From a virus, in the IMG/VR virus record IMGVR_UViG_3300020439_000015, positions 1 to 43,716 of that record: a stretch of 43,716 bases of DNA. One strand, 5' to 3'. Below, piece after piece: positions 1 to 8,294 of this stretch (within the stretch, counting starts at the first letter, position 1; each line of letters starts with the position of its first letter). The notes beneath the pieces were generated by a model, which did no database searches, was not told the origin of the DNA, and worked only from the letters and a program-made list of their open reading frames with translations. The position numbers were made by a program, and so were the translations under genes.

Positions 1-465
1 TGTAGATAACATACCAAGTGAATCAAGAACAAAGAAAAGTTTCTCATCACCTTTCTTTCCTTTCTCAAATCCATCGATAATGTTTACAGCTTGAGTTCTA
101 AACTCTTCAATAGTTGTCACTGGAACAAGAAGTATTCGACTTGTATCAATACCTCTTTCCTCTAACATTTCTTGAGTCAATGCAGATTCAGACTCAAAGT
201 AAACAACATTACCCTCTGGATTGTCTTCTAAAAACTTTTGTACCATTCCTAATGCAAAGAATGTTTTACCTGTTGCAGACTCACCTGCTAATGCAGTTAT
301 CTTGTTAGATGGGATACCACGATAGATATCACCACTTACTAATGCATTAAAAATATAAGAACCTGTATCGATATAACCATCGACATCACCTGCTACGATT
401 CCATCGGATACAACTCCTGCTAACTCATTACCACTTGCTTTTGCAAGGTCTTTTAATAAATCCAT
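1..465 (-). CDS. uvsX: UvsX RecA-like recombinase (partial, C-terminus outside window)
   Basis: This is the first 155 codons of a RecA/UvsX strand-exchange protein, cut by the window's left edge. The translation begins [14 protein letters not shown]. It carries a Walker A loop ([11 protein letters not shown]) near residue 55, then a YFESE motif and a Walker B-like FFVLDSLGM near the edge. In T4, UvsX forms filaments on gp32-coated ssDNA with the help of UvsY (present at 36266-36712) and drives recombination-dependent replication. The start is set by an SD-like CGAGGAA about 10 bases before the ATG. It lies directly downstream of gp43, as in many marine T4-like phages, with its own sigma70-type promoter. 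Confidence 0.93.
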   Translation of the reverse strand, partial: MDLLKDLAKASGNELAGVVSDGIVAGDVDGYIDTGSYIFNALVSGDIYRGIPSNKITALAGESATGKTFFALGMVQKFLEDNPEGNVVYFESESALTQEMLEERGIDTSRILLVPVTTIEEFRTQAVNIIDGFEKGKKGDEKLFFVLDSLGMLST

Positions 466-490
466 AATATATTCCTCGACTTGTTATACT

Positions 491-518
491 ATTATACTAT
501 CAATCTCTATTCTGTCAA
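491..518 (-). promoter_or_regulatory. sigma70-type promoter of uvsX
   Basis: On the minus strand TTGACA (518-513) and TATAAT (496-491) are both perfect and are separated by 16 bases. Initiation would fall near 484, leaving a leader of about 19 bases that includes the uvsX ribosome site. The -35 box overlaps the gp43 stop codon. The 16-base spacer matches the promoters before gp55, UvsY and the DUF3310 gene, but here a normal leader exists. Confidence 0.75.
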
Positions 519-2995
519 CTGAAAAAATCTTCTAGGGATGATACTGGTTCAGTAGACCATCCTATTTTTTCAAGTATTAGTTTTAGAGGTTCAATGAATG
601 ATTTGTCAAATTGTAAATCATAATCTATGTAAGGATGGAGTTCAAACTCTCTAGGTAAAGTATTGATAAATCCTATGACATTCTCTTTGATTGGATTTGG
701 TATTTTTAAATATAAAAACTTCATATGCTCTCCACTTGAAATACTTTCATATTTCATTCCTATATCTTTTTTACCCAGATAATGATTGTATAATAAAGAT
801 GCTCTGACATGCATAGGTGTAGATTTTTTGTATATGGTTACTGCATTTTCATACTCATTAATACCATTAACTCTTCTAGGGAATGCAATATCATTTGGTT
901 CTAATCCCTTGAATTCTTTTCTTGCATTATCTACAAATTCATGTACAAGTTTCTCATCACCTTTCATGACAACCTTTAATGCATCCTCTAGTTTGTCACG
1001 AACCCATGCTGGTGTTGATGACTTTGCAGTTTCAATACCCATCATTTTAAGTTTAGGTTCATGTAGTCTTACACCTTCGTTATCATGTACATTAAGAATG
1101 TATCTTTTCTTTGCAGTCCATATTGCTTTATCAGCAATTACTTCACGACCCATGACCATCTTGTTTTGATATGCATTTGTATAATCTGCAAGCTCTTGAT
1201 AACACTTATTAATAACATCTTGCATTTTACCCTTTGCAACTTGGTCAAGAAAATCTATAGGGTTTTTTGGTTGAACACTCTTGATTAGTTCATCAAATCT
1301 TACATAAATTGAATCTGTATCAATTGCAACAACATAATCATCCTCTGTATTTAAAATGGTATTTAAGTACTTGTTAACAGCCTTTTCGACCCATTTAATT
1401 GCTAGTTGACCACTACTTGTTACTGCTTCTGCATTTGATAACTCAAAGTATCTAAACCACTCATTACCAATTGCACCATAGGCACTGTTCAAAGAAATCT
1501 TACGAACCATTTGGTTGTTATATGCAATTGCAATCTTTCTGTTCAATTCTTGTTTTAGTTTAGGGTCATCTGTAGACTCAAACTCTTTCTGGTGTTCAAT
1601 CATCTTATTCTTCCATAACACCCTTTCATCATATAAGTTTTCTAGAATCTCTGGAAGAAATCCTTGTTTTCTTTTACTAAATCTTGCACCATTTGGTGTG
1701 GTTGCATAATGACTTTGTATGTCCAGTTCTTTGTCTAACATTTTATCAACTGATAAACTTATATCAGAAGATTCTACAGCAGTTTCTGGGCTGATGTTGT
1801 ATTGCATAATTAAATGTGGATATAGACTATTTAAGTCAAAAGATACTACCCACTCATGCATTCCTACTTGAGGTTCTTTAACATATGCACCCATGAACTT
1901 TTGTTTTTTGGGTTGTCCAGTTCTAGATGGTGGAACAATAATGTTCTGTTGTCTTAAACGATTGAAGATTAAAATATCCCAGTATCTTACTTGTCTGAAT
2001 GCATCAAGATAATTACACTTTGCAGAATATGACATTGCAAGTAGTAATCCCATTAATCCTAGTTTATCTTCGAGTTCCTCTACCAAAGTAACATCACGAA
2101 CATTATACTCAAGAAACTTTTGATAATCTTTTTTATAGAATAGATGCATTGCACCAAACTCTTCGTAATTGATTTTACCTTTACCAAGTTCTATCTGACA
2201 AATGTTTTCTAGTTTATAACTATCTCGTCTTTTAAAAGTAAACTTTTGATAAAGTTGTAAGTAATCTACAACTTCAATACCTGTTAGTGTATATGCTTGT
2301 TGTTTCTTATTGAATGTATCCCACTCACGAACTGTAGTTATATTCCATGGAGATAGTTGGTCTGCAATTGTAGAACCAAATAACTTGTTGATTCTATTAT
2401 AAAGATAAGTGATATCAAACTGGTCAACATTCCAACCAGTTATAATGTCTGGATAATTCTTTTTGTATTCTTCTAGGAAAGTTTTAAGAAGTTGTTTTTC
2501 ATTTCGACAATGAAAGTATTTAATCGTTGGGTCATTGTGTTCCCATGCTTGTGTTCCGAACACATACTTGGTATCTTGTCCAAAAAACTTATATGTAATT
2601 GCATTGATTTCTTCTGCAGCTTCTGTTGGTTCTGGAAATCCATCTTCACACTCACACTCAATATCAAGATTCATAATACGAATGTGTCTCATCATCCATT
2701 CAATTTCTTGAGGGAAATACTCTGCAATATAAGCGTAAGGATGTCTTTCTATTCCATGAATATCAAACCCTTCTACATCTTTCCATTTCTCACGAAACTG
2801 TCTTGCTTGTGCAATGGAAGTAAATTTTTTGGGTTCTAGGTTTTTACCTGTGATACTTCTGAACGAAGAATCTTTATTTGTTGGAACATAAAAAGTAGGT
2901 TTGTATTGTACTTGTTTTTGAATATACTCCCCATCCTTGAACTCACGAACAAGGATTAGGTTTCTATGTTGATAAACATTTGTGTAAAAGTGCAT
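515..2995 (-). CDS. 43: DNA polymerase, family B (T4 gp43)
   Basis: This 826-residue replicative polymerase has a proofreading exonuclease and is somewhat shorter than T4 gp43 (898 residues). Exonuclease motifs are visible: Exo I MNLDIECE near residue 108, Exo II GWNVDQFD near 190, and Exo III YNVRDV near 298. Polymerase motif A is DLNSLYP, motif B is KISLNSAYG, and motif C is AIDTDS with the catalytic aspartates. It works with the clamp gp45, the loader gp44/62 and other replisome proteins. The ATG is only six bases from a -10 box (3007-3002) and no SD is visible, so the message is probably leaderless. Unlike in T4, RegA is not next to it: the curli-like block and the Hsp20/peroxiredoxin/lysozyme genes intervene. 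Confidence 0.97.
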   Translation of the reverse strand: MHFYTNVYQHRNLILVREFKDGEYIQKQVQYKPTFYVPTNKDSSFRSITGKNLEPKKFTSIAQARQFREKWKDVEGFDIHGIERHPYAYIAEYFPQEIEWMMRHIRIMNLDIECECEDGFPEPTEAAEEINAITYKFFGQDTKYVFGTQAWEHNDPTIKYFHCRNEKQLLKTFLEEYKKNYPDIITGWNVDQFDITYLYNRINKLFGSTIADQLSPWNITTVREWDTFNKKQQAYTLTGIEVVDYLQLYQKFTFKRRDSYKLENICQIELGKGKINYEEFGAMHLFYKKDYQKFLEYNVRDVTLVEELEDKLGLMGLLLAMSYSAKCNYLDAFRQVRYWDILIFNRLRQQNIIVPPSRTGQPKKQKFMGAYVKEPQVGMHEWVVSFDLNSLYPHLIMQYNISPETAVESSDISLSVDKMLDKELDIQSHYATTPNGARFSKRKQGFLPEILENLYDERVLWKNKMIEHQKEFESTDDPKLKQELNRKIAIAYNNQMVRKISLNSAYGAIGNEWFRYFELSNAEAVTSSGQLAIKWVEKAVNKYLNTILNTEDDYVVAIDTDSIYVRFDELIKSVQPKNPIDFLDQVAKGKMQDVINKCYQELADYTNAYQNKMVMGREVIADKAIWTAKKRYILNVHDNEGVRLHEPKLKMMGIETAKSSTPAWVRDKLEDALKVVMKGDEKLVHEFVDNARKEFKGLEPNDIAFPRRVNGINEYENAVTIYKKSTPMHVRASLLYNHYLGKKDIGMKYESISSGEHMKFLYLKIPNPIKENVIGFINTLPREFELHPYIDYDLQFDKSFIEPLKLILEKIGWSTEPVSSLEDFFS

Positions 2996-3001
2996 ATATC
3001 T

Positions 3002-3030
3002 AGTATACTACTAGTTTTAGTTTTCGTCAA
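3002..3030 (-). promoter_or_regulatory. sigma70-type promoter fused to the gp43 start codon
   Basis: TTGACG (3030-3025), a 17-base spacer and TATACT (3007-3002) are followed by AGATAT and then the gp43 ATG at 2995. A start 7 bases after the -10 box coincides with the A of the ATG, predicting a leaderless transcript. Confidence 0.65.
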
Positions 3031-3247
3031 TCTGAATTGAGTTGTGGTCATTGAAATGTTTTTTCAATGTATTGATATTGTCTTCAGCCTCAGATATTTT
3101 TTGTATTTGAGAATGAATTGCATCGATAACATCTGGATGTTCTCCGATACCAGCTGGGTTATGTAAATAGATATCTACATTTGCTTTTGCCTCTGCAATA
3201 TGTCCTTTATACTTTTGATATAATGCTTGTACTATTGGGTCTTTCAT
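3017..3247 (-). CDS. hypothetical protein, 76 aa
   Basis: I do not recognise a family. It is a soluble, mostly helical protein of 76 residues with a mixed-charge C-terminal half (ISEAEDNINTLKK) that could form a short coiled coil. Its ATG overlaps the stop of the preceding gene in a TAATG arrangement, so translation is probably coupled. Its 3' end overlaps the gp43 promoter. Confidence 0.6.
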   Translation of the reverse strand: MKDPIVQALYQKYKGHIAEAKANVDIYLHNPAGIGEHPDVIDAIHSQIQKISEAEDNINTLKKHFNDHNSIQIDEN

Positions 3248-3546
3248 TATGTAACTATTTTTGGTTCTGGTGGTGTAATTACTCCACCTGTTATTGATTC
3301 GTATTGATTACGAAGTTTTGTTTCTGGTTCTGCTGTAAAAACTATGTTTTTATAGTTGACCATAATTTCCTCATTAGCTGCCATTGCACCATAAGGGACT
3401 AACTGTATGTTAAATCCTTTATCAGTTTGAGACATGAGTATACCTAAAGGTTTCTTTAGTTTAACCTCTGTATCATATTTTGAGTTTTCTATAAACTCTG
3501 ATACGAGTTCTTCACCTGTCACTAATTTCAAATATTTTATATTCAT
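3247..3546 (-). CDS. small protein with an Sm-like pattern, paralogue of 33718-34182
   Basis: This 99-residue protein begins MNIKYLKLVTGEELVSEF. The pattern YLKL.xGEx(I/L)V at the N-terminus followed by short predicted strands is shared with the 154-residue protein at 33718-34182 (YLKLRNGEDIV). Further on, both share an I(Q/K)L.P segment and an NI/EV-V-(F/Y)-T segment. The opening resembles the first strands of Sm/LSm-like small barrels, a guess from pattern only. It overlaps the lysozyme stop by four bases and belongs to the lysozyme/peroxiredoxin operon. Function unknown. Confidence 0.65.
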   Translation of the reverse strand: MNIKYLKLVTGEELVSEFIENSKYDTEVKLKKPLGILMSQTDKGFNIQLVPYGAMAANEEIMVNYKNIVFTAEPETKLRNQYESITGGVITPPEPKIVT

Positions 3547-3992
3547 ACTTCCTCTAACATTGTCATCAATCGTTCTGCACGATTAGTGACTTGGTTGTAC
3601 CATCTAGAATCTCTTCCTTCTACTGCAGCTTGTTTCCAATCATTTCTTTCAATTGCAGCTTTGAAGTTTTTGAATTTAGATAGTCTTGTCATACCCATGT
3701 TAAAGGTCATGTTAACTAAAACTCTTTGAACTTCATCTGGATAGGATTCTAAGTCTGGATAAAGTTTTCCACATTCCTCTACATGTTCTGCATAGTCATG
3801 TTCCCATACTTCATCCACTCGTTCTTGGGAAACTGGTGTTCCCACTGGTTGACCATTTTCTGGGTCACTATCTTTTACTAAGTGTCCAATACCAAAGGTT
3901 GCATAACCTAAGTGGTCGTTGTAAATCTCGTAGACGACACCTTCGTCTCTGATAATTTCTTCTTTAAGTTTTGTCGGATTCTTGATGTTCAT
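3543..3992 (-). CDS. e: T4-type lysozyme (endolysin, GH24)
   Basis: This 149-residue muramidase should hydrolyse the peptidoglycan glycan strand at lysis. It aligns with T4 lysozyme along its whole length. The catalytic Glu sits in RDEGVVYEIY, and the Asp and Thr in YNDHLGYATFGIGHL. There is also a VNMTFNMG segment and the C-terminal SRWYNQ..NRAERL motif. T4 lysozyme is 164 residues. I chose the ATG at 3992 because GGAG lies 10 bases upstream and the homology begins there. The longer frame from 4079 adds a hydrophobic stretch (SWVIFLLNCF) but overlaps the upstream gene deeply. A signal-anchor form is possible but less likely. Confidence 0.93.
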   Translation of the reverse strand: MNIKNPTKLKEEIIRDEGVVYEIYNDHLGYATFGIGHLVKDSDPENGQPVGTPVSQERVDEVWEHDYAEHVEECGKLYPDLESYPDEVQRVLVNMTFNMGMTRLSKFKNFKAAIERNDWKQAAVEGRDSRWYNQVTNRAERLMTMLEEV

Positions 3993-4281
3993 CTTTGAGT
4001 AACTCCACGGCTTTATCACCTTGTTCTTGAAGCAGTTCAATAAGAATATCACCCATGATTTGATTGAACTCCACATCATCTGATATGGTTTCTTTCATTG
4101 AGTCTGGACATTTACGAACTGCTCTAGTAAAATTAATTGTTGGTGGTTCGTCTTCTTCTACTGGAAGAAATTGAACTTCACCATAGGTATATATGACTCC
4201 TTCATATTTACCTTCGGTAATTTCTATACCATTCTCACCATCTTTTGCATTGACGACAAGTTTGTATTTTGGTACAGACAT
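3964..4281 (-). CDS. hypothetical protein, 105 aa
   Basis: This 105-residue protein has a beta-rich N-terminal half (YKLVVNAKDGENGIEI, YEGVIYTYGEVQFLPV) and an acidic helical C-terminus (ILIELLQEQGDKAVELL). I recognise no family. It overlaps the lysozyme start by 29 bases and abuts the membrane protein gene upstream, so it belongs to the same lysis/stress operon. Confidence 0.65.
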   Translation of the reverse strand: MSVPKYKLVVNAKDGENGIEITEGKYEGVIYTYGEVQFLPVEEDEPPTINFTRAVRKCPDSMKETISDDVEFNQIMGDILIELLQEQGDKAVELLKDEHQESDKT

Positions 4282-4538
4282 TACTGTGCTTTGTAAACTT
4301 GGTTTACGATTTTAGATTTAACTTCTCTAGAGTTAACCTTAACACCAAGTTCAGTTCCCTTTTCAACCAATTGTGCTTTCGTAAGTGCATTAAGTCTTGC
4401 TTTAGAAAGTTTCACTGGTTTAGGTTCTACTGGTGGTTCACCAACGATATTATCTGCTTGTTTAATACCTTGATAAACAATACCGATAACAATACCTAGG
4501 ACACCAAGTCCTATTATATAATCAACAATATTTTCCAT
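4281..4538 (-). CDS. small membrane-anchored protein with a SAP/HeH-like C-terminus
   Basis: This 85-residue protein has one N-terminal membrane segment (YIIGLGVLGIVIGIVYQG), a proline-rich linker and a basic C-terminal helix-extended-helix pattern (LNALTKAQLVEKGTELGV). That pattern resembles SAP/HeH or Rho N-terminal nucleic-acid-binding motifs. Its position just before lysozyme would fit a holin or spanin partner, but a single membrane segment and a SAP-like tail do not identify one. Its ATG shares bases with the peroxiredoxin stop. Confidence 0.6.
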   Translation of the reverse strand: MENIVDYIIGLGVLGIVIGIVYQGIKQADNIVGEPPVEPKPVKLSKARLNALTKAQLVEKGTELGVKVNSREVKSKIVNQVYKAQ

Positions 4539-5089
4539 TATTTATCCTCGTCTTCATTATTAATAAAATTCAAACCAAAGTGGGTTCTTACTTCTTCTAA
4601 AAACACCTCTGGTTTACTCTTTTCGTATGGGTCTGTTTGACAATTGTCTTGTAGATTAGGTTCAATGTTCATTATTTCGACTGTTCCATCGATAACTAAC
4701 ATTGCATATCTCCAAGACCTTAACCCAAAACCTAGATTTTCTTTTTTAACAAGAAGACCTAGTTGTCTTGCAAGTTCACCATTACCATCTGGTAAAGGTT
4801 TTACTTTTTCGATACCTTGTTGTTCGAACCATGCATTCATAACGAATGTATCGTTTACAGATGTACAGTAAACTTCGTCAACACCAGCTTCTTTAAACTG
4901 GTCATACATTTCTTCGAAGGTAGGTAATTGGAAGGTTGAACATGTTGGTGTAAATGCCCCAGGCAATCCAAACACCACGATAGTCTTATCTTCCATTAGA
5001 CTATCTAAACTGACCTCATCCCAGTCACCATCCTTTCTCATTTGAAATCGGACATCGTGAAGGTCATTTAAATTTCCTTTATTTAACAT
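4538..5089 (-). CDS. peroxiredoxin, Prx5/AhpE-like redoxin family
   Basis: This 183-residue thiol peroxidase should reduce H2O2 and organic hydroperoxides. The peroxidatic cysteine lies in GLPGAFTPTCSTFQLP, the Prx5-type active-site signature PGAFTPxCS. The segment VYCTSVND and a conserved Arg (SWRYAML) complete the fold. The single conserved active cysteine suggests reduction by a host thiol. It would protect the infected cell from oxidative stress in surface water and is an auxiliary metabolic gene. It is preceded by both a sigma70-like promoter and a T4 late promoter with AGGAC as ribosome site, so it may be expressed throughout infection. It heads the operon running to lysozyme. Confidence 0.92.
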   Translation of the reverse strand: MLNKGNLNDLHDVRFQMRKDGDWDEVSLDSLMEDKTIVVFGLPGAFTPTCSTFQLPTFEEMYDQFKEAGVDEVYCTSVNDTFVMNAWFEQQGIEKVKPLPDGNGELARQLGLLVKKENLGFGLRSWRYAMLVIDGTVEIMNIEPNLQDNCQTDPYEKSKPEVFLEEVRTHFGLNFINNEDEDK

Positions 5090-5107
5090 AATACAGTCCT
5101 ATAAAAA

Positions 5108-5151
5108 TATTTATACTATATTTAGTATACCACGAGACTGGGATGTGTCAA
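5108..5151 (-). promoter_or_regulatory. tandem early (sigma70) and late (TATAAATA) promoters of the peroxiredoxin operon
   Basis: On the minus strand TTGACA (5151-5146), 16 bases and TATACT (5129-5124) form a sigma70-type promoter. Just downstream lies a perfect T4 late box, TATAAATA (5115-5108), 18 bases before the ATG at 5089. Both would read prx, the small membrane gene and lysozyme. Confidence 0.75.
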
Positions 5152-5162
5152 CCTTTTATTAA

Positions 5163-5657
5163 CTAAAATCCTCTACCATGTTCTGTTAAGAACTCTTTAG
5201 GTAATTTTTTAGTTCCAATAGAAACCTTTCTAGGTTTCTTTTCTTCTGGAATAATTTTAGTAATAGGAATACCAAGAATACCATCTTGTATAGATGCAGA
5301 ACCAACTTCTACATCATCTGCAAGAATAAATTTTCTTGACCATTTCCTAGCTGCAATACCAGTATGAACTGCATGACCATTTCCAACTCTTTCTGGATTT
5401 GGATTCTCTTTATCACCAACGACTTTTAGTTCATTTTCTTGAACTGTAATATCGATATGGTCTTTACCGAATCCAGCACATGCAATCTCGATAACGAAGT
5501 GTTCGTCATCAATTTTTGTGATATTATAAGGTGGGTATGATTGACTATTGTTTCTTTGAACATCATCTATTCTTCGAAAGAAGTCATCCACACCAATTGA
5601 GAATGGACTTGTCAGTCTTAACATTTCCTGTAAGTCCAGCGTAGATAATTTTACCAT
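5163..5657 (-). CDS. small heat-shock protein Hsp20 (IbpA-like)
   Basis: This 164-residue alpha-crystallin-domain holdase has a short N-terminal arm (SPFSIGVDDFFRRIDDV) like IbpA. The crystallin domain spans roughly residues 43-135, with YPPYNI, FVIEIACAGF and ENELKVVGDK. The C-terminal tail contains the IPI motif (GIPITKIIP) used in oligomer assembly. Hsp20 is nearly universal in marine T4-like cyanophages and pelagiphages, where it is thought to guard folding of virion proteins. AGGAGGC before the ATG is a strong ribosome site. Confidence 0.95.
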   Translation of the reverse strand: MVKLSTLDLQEMLRLTSPFSIGVDDFFRRIDDVQRNNSQSYPPYNITKIDDEHFVIEIACAGFGKDHIDITVQENELKVVGDKENPNPERVGNGHAVHTGIAARKWSRKFILADDVEVGSASIQDGILGIPITKIIPEEKKPRKVSIGTKKLPKEFLTEHGRGF

Positions 5658-5734
5658 TTTTGCCTCCTGTATTTAGCAAGGTTAAATTGTATTTGGAATC
5701 TCCCTGTGAGCATTCCTATTAGTATATATAAGGA

Positions 5735-5911
5735 TTAATCTTTAGATTTCAAGTATTTTTCAACAATTTCTTTAATTTTATCTAATTTATACCATAAACT
5801 AGAGTAAACTTCTATTTTATTGTCTGGATATTCTACAATATATCGTTTATATCCAAATATCCTTTCTGAGAAGATTCTAACATCTCCATAACTTTCTTCT
5901 AATAATCTCAT
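5735..5911 (-). CDS. small hypothetical protein, 58 aa
   Basis: This short gene encodes MRLLEESYGDVRIF and ends EIVEKYLKSKD. It is charged and probably a small alpha/beta fold (IFGYKRYIVEYPDNKIEVYSS). A good -35/-10 pair ends eight bases before the ATG and no SD is visible. I recognise no family. It fills most of the gap between the DUF5658-like gene and Hsp20. Confidence 0.6.
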   Translation of the reverse strand: MRLLEESYGDVRIFSERIFGYKRYIVEYPDNKIEVYSSLWYKLDKIKEIVEKYLKSKD

Positions 5912-5919
5912 ATATATCT

Positions 5920-5947
5920 ATTATCTCATAGAACTTATATTTGTCAA
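5920..5947 (-). promoter_or_regulatory. sigma70-type promoter of the 58-aa gene
   Basis: TTGACA (5947-5942), a 16-base spacer and GATAAT (5925-5920) are followed by AGATAT, AT and the ATG at 5911. This is nearly identical to the promoter of the gp55 gene, including the AGATAT spacer, and predicts a leader of at most two bases. Confidence 0.65.
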
Positions 5948-6285
5948 TACTTATTACATCGACTTTTTGCTTTATCTAATAATGAGAAGTTTTGTAAAAC
6001 AACTAATGTTGTTATACCATTTACCTCTCTAATATCATCAAAAGTCCAATAACTTCTAGTTGGTGCTAGTATAGCAGTTTTCAATGCAACCATCTCTATT
6101 ATTGTAGGTCGTTTTGGTAAAAATGGATTAGATTCTTTTACACAATCATATTTGATTGCATGATGTGTAGAATAGATATCAAGAAGTTGTAGTGTAGTGA
6201 AGTATATTATTTGATAATCTTCTGGTCTATAGTGGAGTGTATATTGTAACTCGTTCCTCTTTTCCTTTAACTTTAATCCTATCAA
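5944..6285 (-). CDS. DUF5658-like protein, start uncertain
   Basis: The last 95 residues carry a recognisable block (LQLLDIYSTHHAIKYDCVKESNPFL, quoted in part: TLQLLDIYSTHHA and KESNPFL) resembling DUF5658-like membrane proteins of marine phages. The frame is open upstream to an ATG at 6537, so the gene could overlap the 3' end of the cyclase by 311 bases. That longer version begins with a convincing signal peptide (MKSFLLSTCLLLMSALASA). No ATG lies closer than about 6350. I give a TTG at 6285 as a conservative start. Its neighbours suggest membrane or envelope work, but the function is unknown. Confidence 0.5.
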   Translation of the reverse strand: MIGLKLKEKRNELQYTLHYRPEDYQIIYFTTLQLLDIYSTHHAIKYDCVKESNPFLPKRPTIIEMVALKTAILAPTRSYWTFDDIREVNGITTLVVLQNFSLLDKAKSRCNKY

Positions 6286-8065
6286 CTTCTTTGAATGCTC
6301 TTGATGGACATAATCTATAAGTTCTTTCCGATAACAACAAGTCAACCCCATCATAATTTCTCGTTTGTCCTTCGAGTCTAGCACCCAAGTTGACGGCATC
6401 TCCGATGACTGAATAGTCAAATCTAATTTCTGACCCCATGTTTCCAACAATACATTCTCCTGTGCTGATGCCAATGCCGACATTAATAGGAGGCAGGTTG
6501 AGAGGAGAAAGCTCTTCATTAAGTTTCTGTGTTGCATCTAATACTTCCAATGCAGATTTAACTGCTAATTCAGCATGGTCTTTGCAATCAAGAGGTGCAT
6601 TCCAGAATGCCATGATGCAGTCGCCCATATATTTGTCTATTGTTCCTTTATTATTTATTATGATTTTAGTTTGAACATCTAAGAACCTATTGATAAGTTT
6701 TACTAATCCTTCTGGGTCATCTTTGTTTTTATAAGCTTCACTAATTGGAGTAAACCCACATATGTCCATGAACATGAAAGTCATTTCTTTTCTTTCACCA
6801 CCAAGTTTTAATAACTCTGGGTTATTAGCAAGTTTGTCAACCATCTCTGGTGATAAGTATTTTTTAAATTGTCCTTTGATTTGTTCCTTTAGCTTGTAGG
6901 TTACAAAGTATTTGTTGAAAGATGCGTGTCCAAAGACTACAATTCCTGTAAGTGCAGAATACAATGCATCAAATAGTATTAGATATTCTATCCATAACCA
7001 GTATGACATCCCAACTGAAAGTCCTATTGTACCGATTGATAATATACCAGATAGATATGTTGGAAGTTGATATACCATCAACAATACCAAAAGACCCAGA
7101 CCGATGACCAGAATTATTTCTACAAAGTCCAGAAGAAAATTGTTCTGGATAGTTTCACCAGATATGACAGTTTGTAGTAAGTTAGCTTGTACTTCATGAG
7201 GATACATGACACCATATGGAGTAGAAACTGGATTATTGAATCCTTCTGCTGTCATCCCCCAGATAAGTATTTTGTTCTGGTATGATTCATTTAGTTCAGA
7301 TGCACTCACTCTATCAAAGTGATTCCAATATGTAATCATAACATCTGCTGTAGATGTAGTTTCTATAGGTGGTTGTCTTCCCATTCGTATCCATTCAATA
7401 CCTACTTCTGGTGTCACTCTGGTTTGATAGTTTGGTTGGTCATAGAATGCACGAAGAGTTTCAAGTGCAACCGATGGATATATCTGGTCATTTGCAGATA
7501 CGATAAGTGGTGCAGACCGAACAGTTCCATCAAAGTTTGGTGTATCTGGTAAAGGTGGAGTAGATACTGTCACTCCTACACCATAAGTGTTATCTTGTAG
7601 TAGTTGAATAGGTGCAGACATACCAGAGAAGTTCCAGATGGAATCTTTAATATCTCCACCACCAAAAACCGAAGTCTTTACATATGGTGCAGAACCAGTA
7701 TCCTTTTGACTTGTTGGAGCTGCAGATAAGATACTTAATCTGTTTACCAGACCAGTTGCAAATTCTACATCTCCACCGAATCTATCTGGTTGATTAAATA
7801 CCTGTGTAAATACATGAGTATTGGTATGATGATTTTCTAACATAATATCTGAATAGATATTACGAGGCCATGGATATTGACCATACTTGTCTAATGATTT
7901 TTCATCAATATCAACAAGTACAATATCTTCTATGAGTTGTGATTCTTTTTGTTGGTGAAGAACATCGAAATAAGACCATTTGATATTCTCTACAAGATAA
8001 GGTGACCATATCTTTAAACCTACTAACACCCCAAGTGTTAATAGTACTGTTTTCCAATTATACAT
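6227..8065 (-). CDS. CHASE2-domain class III adenylate/guanylate cyclase
   Basis: This 612-residue membrane enzyme should make a cyclic nucleotide in response to an extracytoplasmic signal. Residues 8-20 form an N-terminal membrane segment. An extracytoplasmic CHASE2 sensor spans about 30-305 (LVDIDEKSLDKYGQYPWPR). Three membrane segments lie between 312 and 390, and a class III cyclase domain from about 427. Both metal aspartates (D434 in FMDICG, D482 in KYMGD), the purine-selecting K478 and the transition-state N559 and R563 (VNLGARLE) are present, so it looks active; K478 with S552 favours ATP. It is the last large gene of the curli-like cluster and overlaps its neighbour by 8 bases. Confidence 0.92.
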   Translation of the reverse strand: MYNWKTVLLTLGVLVGLKIWSPYLVENIKWSYFDVLHQQKESQLIEDIVLVDIDEKSLDKYGQYPWPRNIYSDIMLENHHTNTHVFTQVFNQPDRFGGDVEFATGLVNRLSILSAAPTSQKDTGSAPYVKTSVFGGGDIKDSIWNFSGMSAPIQLLQDNTYGVGVTVSTPPLPDTPNFDGTVRSAPLIVSANDQIYPSVALETLRAFYDQPNYQTRVTPEVGIEWIRMGRQPPIETTSTADVMITYWNHFDRVSASELNESYQNKILIWGMTAEGFNNPVSTPYGVMYPHEVQANLLQTVISGETIQNNFLLDFVEIILVIGLGLLVLLMVYQLPTYLSGILSIGTIGLSVGMSYWLWIEYLILFDALYSALTGIVVFGHASFNKYFVTYKLKEQIKGQFKKYLSPEMVDKLANNPELLKLGGERKEMTFMFMDICGFTPISEAYKNKDDPEGLVKLINRFLDVQTKIIINNKGTIDKYMGDCIMAFWNAPLDCKDHAELAVKSALEVLDATQKLNEELSPLNLPPINVGIGISTGECIVGNMGSEIRFDYSVIGDAVNLGARLEGQTRNYDGVDLLLSERTYRLCPSRAFKEVDRIKVKGKEERVTIYTPL

Positions 8066-8282
8066 CTAATTCGTCTTCTAATTTAACTATATAGTCTTTC
8101 ATATCAGTCATCCAATCTTTCATTCTCATTGCTTGTTTTAAATGAAAATCTTGACTATGACCTCTATGATATAACTCCATATGGTAATCGTGTGTCTTTA
8201 ATGCAAATGCAATTGCATCTTGATATGGTTTTCTGACAACCGATGTAAAGGTTCTCTTGGATTGATTGGATTCTTTGGACAC
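8058..8282 (-). CDS. hypothetical protein, 74 aa (GTG start)
   Basis: This 74-residue basic, His-rich soluble protein (ELYHRGHSQDFHLKQAMRMKDW) has a helical C-terminus. The start is GTG at 8282 with TAGGAG nine bases upstream. It lies between the second curlin-like subunit and the cyclase and overlaps the cyclase start by 8 bases, so it is co-translated with the cluster. I recognise no family. Confidence 0.6.
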   Translation of the reverse strand: MSKESNQSKRTFTSVVRKPYQDAIAFALKTHDYHMELYHRGHSQDFHLKQAMRMKDWMTDMKDYIVKLEDELDV

Positions 8283-8294
8283 TCAAAACGACTC

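Noticed and set aside
3993-4079. Longer lysozyme with an N-terminal hydrophobic signal-anchor
   Set aside because: It would overlap the upstream gene by 116 bases. The ATG at 3992 has GGAG upstream and coincides with the start of T4 lysozyme homology.
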